A stretch of 64,000 bases of DNA from Cenococcum geophilum 1.58 (taxonomy: Eukaryota; Ascomycota; Dothideomycetes; Gloniales; Gloniaceae), in the NCBI GenBank assembly GCA_001692895.1, contig KV748179.1:2046001-2110000 (forward strand), given 5' to 3'. Every line of letters begins with the position of its first letter. Position 1 is the first letter of the stretch. Made by a program: the position numbers and the translations under genes. This document shows, piece by piece, positions 21,838-32,199 of this stretch. The notes under the pieces are model-generated. The model worked only from the letters and a program-made list of their open reading frames with translations, did no database searches and was not told where the DNA came from.

Positions 21838-23343
21838 TAACGTGTTCTACTAGTCCTCGGGCCACTCCAAAAACCACCAAAAATCAGGAAAATCGCATTT
21901 TAATATCTTAATAACGGCTTTATAATAAATTCTAAAATTCTATAGCTAACCTTTTATGCCTATTCTAAGACTCCTATTAAAGTTCTAGAATAATAAGCCT
22001 AGCCCATCTTCTTATATATATTTAACTAAAGAGCTATAACAGCAGTAAAACTAGCCTAAAAACCACTTAATAAAGCAACCCAATATCGGAATCCTATTCC
22101 CCGCACCGAGAAACCCTATAAAACCACGCCGCCCCCCATCTAGAGCATAGGGGATAATAGAGGGGCGCAGGCTCCCCGCCGGAGTTGCGAGAGTTGTGAT
22201 ATATAGGAGCCGAACCATAAACCAGGTGGGTAATAACGCGAAAAGGATAGCTGCCAGTAATAGTAAAAACTAAAGGAAACACTTAAATAAATTAAAAACG
22301 ATCTTATAAAAGAGGAGGAAGAAACTCTACGGCACTAGATACTTACCTTGGTCTAAAAGGCAATATAGTATATTAAAGCCCTCTTAACGTGTCTAGTCCC
22401 CTAGATAACCTAAGAATAAAAAACTAAGGCCTAGCTTAACCAAATTAAAGCTAGTATTAAGAAAATCTAAAAAGAAACGCGTAAAGGAGGACCCCTAGGC
22501 CTAGGAGTTCCCCTAATACAGGTCTAAACCTAGGCAGCTGTCGCTACGCAGGCGGCCCGTACGGTAAATGTAGTTGCGGCACTATAGAGAGCGAGTGTAC
22601 GCATTTAGCTTAAGGAGCCCCAGGGCCACAAACCAGGGGAGCTTCTTAAGACTATTTAGAGAATAATACCAAGCGCATACGCCGTACGTACCCTTAACAG
22701 TGGGGACGTAGATGTTTATATCCCCTCCTAAATAATAAAGGACTAAATCCTAAACGGGCCAGACGCGCCAGGACTTAGGATACTAAGAAAAGATTATCTC
22801 CTAAAAGTACCAGAAGTCCCACTTAAGACTCTAATTAATAGTAGAAGGGATGTAGATAATTTAAAATTAACTTAATCTATTTATAAAGCTACAAAGCGCC
22901 TTATACCTAAAATAGCTATTAACCGGATTTAATAGCTATATAACCCTAAAGCGTAGGCAAAACGCTAGGTAAACTCTAGCAGTGCCTAGAGAGAATCTAA
23001 GAAGACTAGGGGAATAATTATAATTAGTGTCCTAACCTAAGCAATTCAGCAAAAGATTGTAAAAAGTAGAATAGTTATTAAATCCTAGCTTTTTAAGACT
23101 AGGCTATTTAAGAATAGCGTAATTATAAAGTAATACTACCGCTATAATTAATAGGGGTATATATAAAGCGTATACAGAAAGTAAATAAAATGTAGGTAAT
23201 ATATAGGACTATATAACACCACAGATTGCCCTAAGGAAAGGGTATCCTATACTAACTATAGTAAAGCCCACAAAGCATACGTCAGGAAAACGGGAGGTGG
23301 CGTACGAAATTTGGTTTCGCTAAAAGTGATTTTGGGGCCCGGG

Positions 23344-23466
23344 GCCAGCTTTCCGCCATATTAGCTAACCCCCTAGAGCTATACGCCAGCTTTCTGCCAT
23401 ATTAGCTAACCCCCCAGAGCTATACGCTAGCTTTTAGCCATATTAGCTGACCCCCTAGAGCTATAC
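23344..23466. repeat. 41-bp tandem repeat, 3 copies, inside the TIR element
   Basis: Units at 23344-23384, 23385-23425 and 23426-23466 share CATATTAGCTAACCCCC and CAGAGCTATACG. A fourth partial unit follows. Sub-terminal repeats like this often bind transposase, but that is only a possibility here. Confidence 0.85.
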
Positions 23467-23767
23467 GCTAGCTTATAGCTATAAAATAAATATTGTTACT
23501 ATTATTATATTTATTGCTATTAGGGTATTAAAATCCTAAAGGCCTCTTAGTAGGCTTTAAGCAGGCTCTAAGCAGGCTCTGGTAGGACTTTGATTTTCCT
23601 AATTATCTAAATTATCCTAAGTACCATCGGGTCCCCGCTATATTCCCGATAGCCTCTACACGTGTCTTTGCATACCCCTTATACACCTAAATACCACCTT
23701 ATTTTTTTACCCTTTCTTACATCCTCCCTACCTAGGGAGGCACCAGAACGATAGCTAGCAGACTGTG

Positions 23768-23880
23768 ACCAGAACCAGACGACCGTCGCCAGAACTAGAC
23801 GACCGTCGCCAGAACCAGACGACAACGACCAGCCAGCGAACACCACGAACAATTCAATCGATCGATCGATCGAATCGAAC
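23768..23880. repeat. About 20-bp tandem repeat (CCAGAACCAGACGACCGTCG) and ATCG run
   Basis: Three copies of GACCGTCGCCAGAACCAGAC-type units, then (ATCG)n at about 23857-23873. Not RIP-mutated. Confidence 0.75.
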
Positions 23881-24008
23881 CAGAGCCTTGATACAGCCTA
23901 TTACCGGATTAAATCGGATTAAGGCCTCCTAGGGAGGCACCCTAGATGACCACTGTTTGAACCAACTCCTCCCCTAAATTGAATTAGACACTGACACAGG
24001 CAGGCCCT

Positions 24009-24825
24009 AGGCCTAGTTAGGAAATCGGTACACGACCNGCAGATTATCGGGAACACCGCAATCGACTATTTGGAGCCTCTACGTGAGGTTCCCCCCTGCT
24101 CCTCAATCAATCGCTCGAAGCCTAAGCGGTAGTCTCCCTAAAAAGACGTAGAGCTCCTATAACAGACACAGGCAGGCAGGCAGGCAGGCAGGCAGGTAGG
24201 TAGGTAGGTAGGTAGGTAGGTACGCAGGTACGTAGGTACGCAGGTACGCAGGCAGGTATATAGGTACGCAGGCAGGTACGTAGGTACGCAGGTACGTAGG
24301 GCAGGTATACGCAGGTAGGTACGCAGGTAAGGTACGTAGGTACGTAGGGCAGGTACGTAGGCAGGTAGATAGGCAGGTACGTAGGTAGGTACGTAGGTAC
24401 GTAGGTACACAGGTACGTAGGCAGGTATATAGGTACGCAGGCAGGTACGTAGGTACGCAAGGTACGTAGGCAGGTACGCAGGTAGGTACGCAGGTAGGTA
24501 CGTAGATACGTAGGCAGGTACGTAGGCAGGTAGACAGGCAGGTACGTAGGTAGGTACGTAGGTACGCAGGCAGGTACGTAGGTACGCAGGTACGTAGGCA
24601 GGTACGCAGGTAGGTACGCAGGTAGGTACGCAGGCAGGTACGCAGGCAGGTACGCAGGTAGGTACGTAGGCAGGTAGACAGGTACGCAGATACGCAGGCA
24701 GGTAGACAGGCAGGTAAATAGGCATTGGACCTAGTTAGGAAATCAGTATACGGGTAGCGGATTATCTAGACTAGCCAATTAACGATTTAGAGCCTCTGCG
24801 AAAGGCTCCCCCCTTTAACTGCTAT
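24009..24825. repeat. Direct repeats of about 100 bp flanking a microsatellite
   Basis: Segments at about 24009-24110 and 24728-24825 share CCTAGTTAGGAAATC, a CAGATTATC-like middle, GGAGCCTCT (or AGAGCCTCT) and GGTTCCCCCCT (or GGCTCCCCCCT). They enclose the tetranucleotide array. Confidence 0.72.
24165..24722. repeat. Tetranucleotide array CAGG/TAGG/TACG, about 560 bp
   Basis: An uninterrupted array of 4-bp units, mostly CAGG, TAGG, TACG and CACG-like. Since 4 bp times 3 makes 4 codons and no unit order gives a stop, minus-strand frames stay open as Tyr/Val/Pro/Thr repeats. These are not genes. CAGG and TAGG differ by C to T in CpA context. Confidence 0.93.
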
Positions 24826-25459
24826 TAATTTAATTTTAAAAAATTTAATTTTATAAATATTATGGCTATAAGAAATATTATAAATATTGCAGTTATAGGA
24901 AATATTATAAATATTATAACTATTAGATACAAAGTAGCTAAAGTAGCTAAAGTGGCTAAAGTGGCCCCGGGCTAGCGTAAAGAAGTGTACATGAGCAGAT
25001 CAGCGGATCCAGCTAAAATGACCCCGGGCCAGCCCCGGGCTAGCCCCTGGCTAGCCCCTACCACTCTCCCGTTTTCCTGACGTAGCAAAGAAAAGAGTGT
25101 AGGACCTTTTAAAGCTACCTTAAAGGTATCCAAATAAAGAGGATAGCCCTCTTAACGCAGTTGCTCCGTATATAAAAAGCCATAGAAATAATATACTAAC
25201 CCTTAATACTAGGAAACCTTATAATTAGCACTAATAAGAAAAGAGGACGGGAAATATCTTACTTAGGGACCTAAGAATAACTACTTAAACGGGGACTAGG
25301 TAAACTATCTTTTATTAAAATAGCAAGTAGAGATAGATTACAATTAAGGCTCTGGCTTTGCGCTAATAGAGCAATAATAGTTAATAGTAAAAATAAAGAG
25401 GAATAGGATATAGACATAAATAAGCCCACACCTACTTTAAATAAGTAAGTGTATAATTA

Positions 25460-26130
25460 TCCAGTATAACTACAGAAATGCAAACTAAGGGGCGTATCGC
25501 CCCTTCTTTAACAGCGTTACGCTAGCGGACTACTAGGTCCTTATAATTTAGGAGCCGGCATATAATAAATACACTAAATTAATATACTGCCCTAGGGGAT
25601 TTACACTTATATACGACGCTCTCCCTATAATAAAGGTCTACTTTATAATTAGCCAGAATATTAACGCCGCGTATTAAAAGCGTAGACAGTACGGCCCCTT
25701 TACTATAGCCCTCTAGGTACGCCTAAAGGGGCTAAAGGCCACAATTATTAATATCTATAACCCGCGCGAAGATAGCCCTTAGATTAGGGCATAGCCTAAG
25801 GTTAAAATGGCTATTAAGGAAGCTAAGGGAGAAATTATACTCTTAGGTAACTTTAACGCCTACTACCCAATATAGGGCGGAAAGTATATAGCCAGCGAAG
25901 AGTAGGCGGAACGCCTTCTAGCCAAAACCGATGCTAAAGGCCTAGTACTCACCACACTAAAGGAAGAGCCTATATAGAAAAGAGGGCAATAGGAGAGTAT
26001 AATAGACCTTACGTTTATATCACTAGATCTATATAAAAAAGTTAACTTCTATAATATAGTTAAGGAATAGGCCCTTATAAGAGACTATATACCAATCCGC
26101 ATCCAAATTAATAACGCCAGCTATCTATTA
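25460..26130 (+). pseudogene. LINE apurinic-type endonuclease domain, disrupted
   Basis: Plus-strand reading gives an IQEPAYN segment, CPRGFTLIYDALP, ATIINIYNPRED, then EIILLGNFNAYYP (the LLGDFNAHHP catalytic motif, Asp to Asn and His to Tyr, both RIP-type), and IDLTFISLDL before RDYIPIRI (the DH..I end motif, His to Tyr). This is the exonuclease-endonuclease-phosphatase fold that nicks target DNA. Catalytic residues are lost and several stops are present. Confidence 0.82.
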
Positions 26131-26639
26131 GCGGAACGCTAGCGCCTTACCCTTAAGAAGCTAAACTTATAGGGCTTTCTCTAAAGTATCTAGGAGCTTA
26201 ACTGGACTATATCTAAAGACCCCTTTTAAGCCCTTTAGGAAGGGATTAAGTAAGCACTTAAAGAACACTGCCTATAAGCACAGCCTAGCCGGTAGGCCTA
26301 TTAAGAATAGTCGCTATAGGCTATATAGCTCCACGCCGGCGCCTAATAGGCGCGATAATAGCTCTAGGCTTATAACAACCCCAAGGACCACTAAAGATAT
26401 TTAGTATTAAACAACCAACTATAAAAAGAGACTAGGAGAGTTAGTCGTAATAATTAAAGACGCTTTATTTATAAACTTACTAAAGACTAGTTAAAACTAT
26501 ATAATAAGGGACTTTAGACTCTATTAAAATAGAGCAGAAAAGTAAGCATAGCAAAGGCGGACCCCTATTTACTAGACCTTAGGAGGTCTACCGAGGATCC
26601 CTTAACAAACAATAATATTATAAAGGCTAATATCCTTAC

Positions 26640-28000
26640 AGCTAAGTTCTTTCCTAAAATTAGAATAGCAGATCTTAGCAATATAGAGATAATAAGGGAA
26701 CAAAATGTGCTTAATATTAGCCCCACTATCTCAACAGAAGAAATCGGTAAGCTTATTAGGAGTCTTCTAAATAGAAAAGCCCTAAGGCTAGATAGCATAC
26801 TAAACAAGGTCCTTAAAGTAGTTGCCCTAGTTATTATAAAAGATTTAGTAGAAGCAGCTAGTTATTATTTTGCCAGCGGAATAATACTAGAAAGCCTTAA
26901 AGAATCTATAACTATAGTATTATGTAAAGAAGGAAAGAAAGACTACTCTTTCCTAGGCAGCTATAGACTAATTACCCTTAAAAACACGCTAGCAAAAGTC
27001 CTAAAAAAGTATGTAGCTAACATTATATCTAAGGCTGCGGAGGAGCATAGGCTACTTTTTTAAAACTAGATAGGAGCAAGGCGTAAACAATCCACACTAT
27101 TAGCGGTAGGACTGCTTAGCTCTTACGTATAAACGGCGTAGCAAACGCGCCGCAGGTATATGGTGTCAATGCTAAGCCTAGACTTAGTAGGGGCATTTAA
27201 TAACGTCTCCTATAAAAGGCTCCTTTATATTCTAAAAAGAAAAGGCTTTCTAAAGTAGCTTATAGACTTTATATAAAGCTTCCTAATAGTACGTAAAACC
27301 TATATTAAGTTTACAGAATATAAGAGTAACTAGATCCAGACACAGATAGGTATCCCCTAGGGGTTACCCTTATTACCAATCTTATTCCTTTTTTTTATAT
27401 TAGAGCTGTTAGAGGAATTCTAACACCCTAATAGCGGCACGCTAGGGTTTAGCTTTGTAGATAACACAAACCTTATTACCTAGGGGGACTCCGCGGTAGA
27501 GAACTGTCGACAATTAGAGGCCGCCTATAACTACTACGCTATATAGGCAAATTAATATAGGGCGGCGTTCGCCCCTAAGAAGTACTAGCTTATATACTTT
27601 ATAAGGTAACAGCGCCACGCTACTATAGACCTTGCGTCCACTATGCATATCACCAGCTATAAGACAGCCCCCTAGAAAACTAGTATGCGAGTTCTAGGGA
27701 TCTAAGTAAACCCTAAGCTCTAATAGAAAAAACAGGTTAAAAAGGCCACAAGTAAGGGCTTAGTAGCCTTTAAAGTAATATTAAGAATTATCGTGTCTAT
27801 ATAGGGCCCATTAATATGCCGCTTACGCCTCCTATATACAGCCACTGTCTAACTAGCAATGCTATATAGTGCCTAAGTATAGGGAGTATAGGACAACGGC
27901 GGAACGCCAGCGAAAAGCTTGCTTAAACTACTATAGAAAGTTTAGAACCAGTGTCTCTATAGGGTTATAGGGGCATACTAGCAAATACTAATAGCTGTAA
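26640..28000 (+). pseudogene. LINE reverse transcriptase, disrupted
   Basis: Plus-strand reading: SYRLITLKNTLAKVLKKYVA (about 26960-27020); SLDLVGAFNNVSYKRLL (about 27175-27230); a GIP.GLPLLPILFLFFI segment (about 27350-27410); and FSFVDNTNLIT (about 27450-27480). The order and spacing are those of Tad/I-type LINEs. The catalytic FVDD is FVDN (27454-27465). Open stretch: 26707-27063. Confidence 0.88.
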
Positions 28001-28960
28001 TAGAGAAGGAAGCGGCTATTCCCCTAATCTAACTCTATATTAAAACAACAGCCCTCTAAAAAGCCGCCAAGACGGCCTCTAATAGGGTAGAAAAGGAATC
28101 AGTAGAGGCACTTAACGGTATCTAGAATACATTAGTAAAGCGCCAGCAAAAAATAAAACGGCTACTAGTACTATTAAAAGCGCTTAGGGAACGCGTAAAG
28201 GACCGTAAAAATAAGATATAAGGCTTCCTCGCGCACTAGAAGGACTATATAGAGCAGGAAGCTGTAATAAACCCCTATAAGCATAGCTAGCGGAACGCCG
28301 GCAGAGCGTAGGCGGAGCGCCGCCACTGTATAGGAGGTCACCAGCACTAAAGGCAGGTAACTACCTTTATCGCGAAATAGGCAGATTTAGAATGGCGACG
28401 ACGGTAGTAGGTAAAGGTTAAAGACCGCACAGAAACTATATGGAAGACCCTATAGGGGAAACCTATAATCCCATTATATAAAGGCCTAATAAAAGCAGAG
28501 GCTATAGTACTATTTCTCCTTTATATAGAGGTAATAGGGCTTAATATATAGCTTATATCCGTTAGTATACCGGCGGTTCTCCCATAGTGCAAATATAGCT
28601 AGATAAGGTAGATAGTCCACTATATACTACTCTAGTATCCACACTACTAAAGGGCGGACTTTATAGCAAAATGCGCCTCTAAACGCCTTTAGAATATTTT
28701 AAATAATAAAGAAAGCGCCTAAGCAGCAGCAAAATAGCTAGTACAGTTAGGTGTTTTACCCTAGTTTTAGGCAGTAAAGGCAATAGATATAGAGGATATA
28801 AGTAGATACCAGCCCTTTTAAAGCCTAGAGGACTGGTAAAAAAAAAAGAATAAAAGGATAAGGAAAGAAGGGGGTAGAGTAAGATTATCCGCGAAGCGCG
28901 GCCAGTTAGCTTAATATGCAGACTTAAAGGCAAATAGAAGGTGAGTCGCCGGCGCTCCAA
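28000..28960 (+). pseudogene. LINE ORF2 C-terminal region, disrupted
   Basis: Contains the usual Tad-type C-terminal HILLQYPHY.RADFIAKCASKR stretch (about 28620-28690), derived from a Cys/His (HCCH) motif, and a ...QLGVLP.F.AVKAIDIEDISR end (about 28740-28810). RIP stops occur throughout. Confidence 0.65.
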
Positions 28961-29395
28961 TGTCGGAACGCTGCCATCTCTCCAGCGCGGCCCGAGGTGG
29001 GGTTTTCTCTAAGTTAGAGTTTTTCCTATAGAAGGTATTAGCCTGCGTGGACCCACTAGGGGGACCGGGACGGGCGGTAAATTGAATTTATTATTATTAT
29101 TATTAATAAGCCTAGCCGTTATTAAGATATCAAGTTTTATTAAGTTTTGGCCCCCAATTTTAAGCTAAATTACTATTCCTTTAAAACTACTTAATAAATT
29201 ACTTCTAAAGTTAGAGTAGAGTCTTAGAATAGATATAAAAGGTTACCTATAGAATTTTATTATAAAGCCGTTGTTAAGATATCAAAATACTATTTCCCTA
29301 ATTTTTGGTAGTTTTTAGAGTAGCCTAAGGACTAGGGTGGCCTAAGGACTAGGGTAGCCCAAGGACTAGTAGAACACGTTAAATAGTTACGTAAT

Positions 29396-29813
29396 ATATT
29401 AATAAGCAGGAAGAAGGAGGCTAACTACTCTAAAAGGGTATAAAACACCTACTGTATATGCTAAATAGGGCTCCTCCCATATAAAATCTTATTTAGTTAT
29501 AACGATTTTAGTAGAGCTACCTTAACGATATTATTAAAAGTTAGATTAGTATAATATTATAGTAAACCCCCTTTATTACACTATAGGGTATATAATAATA
29601 TATATCTATATTACAATCTATACCCCTTAATTAAGCCTTTTTTAGTGTAATATTATAATAATCTAACTTTTAATAATATTGTTAAGGTAGCTTTACTAAA
29701 ATCATTATAACTAGATAAGATTTTATATAGGAGGTGCCCTATTTAGCCTATATAGTAGGTGTTTTATACCCTTTTAGGGTAGTTAGCCTTCTTTTTCCTA
29801 TTTAATACTATAA
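29396..29813. mobile_element. MITE 3: about 415-bp foldback element
   Basis: Two arms of about 180 bp are nearly perfect inverted repeats: left GGCTAACTACTCTAAAAGGG and on (29419...) against right CCCTTTTAGGGTAGTTAGCC (about 29769-29788). The centre (about 29585-29640) is a short loop. The ends are ATTAA...-type, with TTAATA-like flanks. No coding capacity. It lies just outside MITE 2. Confidence 0.8.
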
Positions 29814-30098
29814 CTACCTACCTTATTACTAACCTTTTTTATTAAAAAGTTAATTTTATAGTTTAAGGGACTTTTCTAATAAGGAACCTAGTGTATTTTT
29901 ATACTTCTATAATCTAGACTCTACTATAGATTATAGAAGCGATATATCTATTAATACTATTTAGATATTAGAGAATAAGTTATAAGATATATTTCCTTAT
30001 TTAGTATATATAGAAATTAAACCACTTTATATCTGCTTAAAATTACTATTAAACTTATAAATAGTGCTATATAGAATGTAGAAGATACTACTCCTAAG
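29814..30098. other. Degraded element fragment, unidentified
   Basis: TpA-rich DNA with a readable but stop-broken plus frame. It probably belongs to the same old element as 31158-31630. No domain assigned. Confidence 0.35.
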
Positions 30099-30100
30099 TA

Positions 30101-31155
30101 CGGAGGCATGGTTTAAAAGTTCCTGGCTCCCTATAGCGTGCGCTAGCATTTAGTGGCTTAGTGTAGCGTAGGCGATGCTTAGCGCGCACCGGTGTATAGA
30201 ACTCTCCCCTTAATACTATACTCCATAAGCTTTTAAAATCCATTAAATCCTTATTATATCTTACTATTTATAATAGGTAACTTATACAATATCTATATAA
30301 GGGCTTAGGCCCTTACTATAAAGATTTACGGTAGAAGAGCTATAGCTAAAGCCAAAGTTAAAGCTACGGCAGCGTGTTCTAAAGAAGGCACCAGTAGTAG
30401 TAGCTAAGAGCGCTACTAGCGCTGCCCTACTGCTATCTTCGCGATATAAGAAGCTTATAAACTATCTTAAGAACTACCCCAAGAGCCACTCTAAGAGCCT
30501 CTAGAGTTACCTCCTAAATCACCTCCTAAACTACCATAAGCTCTACCTCTAGAGCCACGATGAAACCTACAATAACACCTGCCAATTAAGCTACCTAATA
30601 AGACGTTTATTAAGCCTAAATAAGAGCCACAATAGTAGCAGGAGCTACAGCAGCAGGAGCCATAGTAGCAGTAGGCTAAGTTATTAAAAGGAAAGAAGCC
30701 ACCGCGAGGTAGTGGGCGAGGTACTGGACAAGGTGCTAGACGAGGTGCTAGACAAGGTAGTGGGCGAGGTAGTAGGCAGAAGTAGTAATCCTATATATTA
30801 CCACCACACCAAGTAGCTATTATAATGTCATATATCTACACTCTTATCGTAAAGAGCTAAAATCTATTTTTTATACTAGCCTTATGTCACGGGTTCCGAC
30901 CGTAGCACCGCCAAGCGCTCGCCCTAGGCGAGCCTTGGCACCCATAGTATATAGAGCGCTCGTGCCTACGCACCTCTTGCACCTCTGTATAATATCCTGT
31001 TGTGTACCTAGTCAATGCTACGACGTTCACAGAGCCTCCTAACCTCGTTCCGTGACACCTTATTCCTAATCCGGACGCCAAGAAAGCGGTTTAGTAGCTT
31101 ATTAGTAGCGCATTGGTGGCGTAGGGGGGCTAGGAACTTTTAAACCATGCCTCCG
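30101..31155. mobile_element. Non-autonomous TIR element (1,055 bp), TA target duplication
   Basis: Terminal inverted repeats of about 30 bp starting CGGAGGCATGGTTTAAAAGT on both ends (one C/T mismatch further in), flanked by TA at 30099-30100 and 31156-31157. The interior has GC-rich tandem units (GAGGTGCTAGACAAG type, about 30713-30780) and a nested solo LTR. No transposase is seen. Confidence 0.83.
30885..31057. mobile_element. Very short solo LTR (173 bp), not RIP-mutated
   Basis: Begins TGTCACGG and ends CCGTGACA. It is flanked by the 5-bp duplication CCTTA (30880-30884 and 31058-31062). It has a hairpin GCCAAGCGCTCGCC/GGCGAGCCTTGGC at about 30922-30952, like that in the solo LTR at 5125-5386. 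It is GC-balanced inside RIP-type DNA. Its size suits a TRIM/SMART-type miniature LTR element. Confidence 0.8.
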
Positions 31156-31157
31156 TA

Positions 31158-31630
31158 TAATCTAGCAATATCCCTAGTTTTAACTCTAATATAAGGCTAA
31201 GCTAAGTAAGCGGTAAAGTATATAGAATATATAATATAGGAAGGGAAAGCACGTATTGCCCTAAATAAAACTCTATATATTATATAGATAACAAGAAATA
31301 AATTTTATAAACTAAATCTTAGCTATCTATATTATAAAGCAGTAAGAAAGACTATAAGAATAAACTATAAGAAAACACTAAGCATTAAACCAATTATTAA
31401 GTAACCTGCTATTATCTTATAATTAAGTCTAGCTAAGGTATAATCTAAATCAATAAGTGTAGTAGAATAGGTTAGTACTAGTATAGAAACCTAAAGAGGA
31501 AGCGGTTCGTAGTTTATAGAATTTATATAGTTAGTATAAAAGGATCTTATTCTAACTATTATATTTCTTAAAGACTTAGAAAATAATACCTAAAAAGCTA
31601 TTTAGAACTAAAACTACCTATATTTACTTA
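31158..31630 (+). pseudogene. Degraded element fragment hosting Gypsy-1, unidentified
   Basis: The plus frame from about 31240 is open for some 50 codons (Lys/Ile/Tyr-rich, around GKARIALNKTLYIIQITRNK) and then broken by RIP stops. The host sequence appears to continue beyond Gypsy-1 at 39613. The family could not be recognised. Confidence 0.35.
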
Positions 31631-31635
31631 TACTA

Positions 31636-32060
31636 TGTTACAAACGCTTTAAGTACGATGTTACAACTACTTGGAGAAGAGTTGAAGGAAGCTAGTTGGT
31701 TAATATAAGCACGGTCTAGGATGGAACCCGTAGAACTATATAACGAGGAATGGTAAGCAGAGTTACGTAATATAATCTATATAATCTATATGACCTATAA
31801 GATCTATAATAGAGCGAACAGAGCAGATAGAGTAGATAGAGTAATAACTTTCCTAGGAGTACGGTTGTGTATTTAAGGACCCTTAGTCCCTACCTAGATA
31901 GTTCCTTCTTTATAGTAATTCTTAGAATACAATTGGAGTTAATCTATTAGGCAACCACTCTACCAGTTATTATTACGTTGTTAACTACTATCTTTGCATT
32001 TCCTATATACCTAGCCCATTAACGAGCCTATTGTAGTTCCTGCTATAAGGTTCCGTTATA
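31636..32060 (+). repeat. Gypsy-1 5' LTR (425 bp)
   Basis: Starts TGTTACAAACGCTTTAAG and ends GGTTCCGTTATA (former ...TTACA). It aligns end to end with 39183-39607. It keeps more CpA/TpG than the 3' LTR. Confidence 0.95.
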
Positions 32061-32199
32061 CAATTACTACCTAGTTACGGTATTAAATATAAAAAGTTAA
32101 ATAATATACCACTAAAAGCAGCCACCACGACGCTATTAACGGCGGCAACTACGTTAAGGTTAGGGGGTGACACTAATATGGCGGACACTGACTTGTAAT

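Larger units (their letters stand above)
23280..25082. mobile_element. Non-autonomous TIR element (1,803 bp) inserted in LINE ORF1
   Basis: Perfect 17-bp terminal inverted repeats CGTCAGGAAAACGGGAG at 23280-23296 and, inverted, at 25066-25082, flanked by TA at 23278-23279 and 25083-25084. The interior is non-coding and consists mostly of tandem arrays (41 bp, 20-21 bp, ATCG, CAGG/TAGG) and two direct repeats. The TA duplication suggests mobilisation by a Tc1/mariner-type transposase that is not in the window. Confidence 0.87.
22300..25200 (+). pseudogene. LINE ORF1 (gag-like, zinc-knuckle), split by a DNA element
   Basis: The frame is recognisable at about 22300-23279 and resumes after 25084. 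Near 23110-23270 it shows the remains of CCHC zinc knuckles (CYRCYN..GHI-like, Cys to Tyr by RIP, then TDCPKERVSYTNYSKAHKAY). Such ORF1 proteins bind the element's RNA. Several Gln/Trp codons are now stops. The TIR element landed inside the last knuckle at a TA. Confidence 0.65.
22005..29104 (+). mobile_element. Tad1-type LINE, RIP-mutated, inserted in MITE 2
   Basis: Bounded by a 13-bp duplication AATAAGCCTAGCC (21992-22004 and 29105-29117). It ends in a TTA-repeat tail (about 29088-29104). Plus-strand order: ORF1 with zinc knuckles, endonuclease, reverse transcriptase, and a Cys/His C-terminal region. It is itself interrupted at 23280-25082 by a TIR element, so the original length is about 5.3 kb. 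All frames carry RIP stops. Confidence 0.88.
21840..29379. mobile_element. MITE 2: inverted-repeat element (about 427 bp originally) split by a LINE
   Basis: The left arm starts ACGTGTTCTACTAGTCC at 21840; the right arm ends with its complement at 29379. TA flanks both ends (21838-21839 and 29380-29381). The arms match over about 150 bp (for example TAACAACGGCTTTATAATAAA near 29265 and its counterpart near 21915). The right arm carries a threefold duplication of CCTAAGGACTAGGGT. Removing the LINE (22005-29104) and one copy of its duplication leaves about 427 bp. Confidence 0.8.

Noticed and set aside
24122-24725. Minus-strand frames of 112 and 195 codons rich in Tyr, Val, Pro and Thr
   Set aside because: They come from a stop-free tetranucleotide array read in several frames; there is no start context and no non-repeat coding part.
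26565-26807. Minus-strand 80-codon ORF opposite the LINE
   Set aside because: The plus strand reads collinear LINE pol sequence here.
30885-31057. tRNA-derived SINE or small RNA gene
   Set aside because: TG...CA ends plus an exact 5-bp duplication fit a solo LTR; no A/B box pair in correct spacing was seen.
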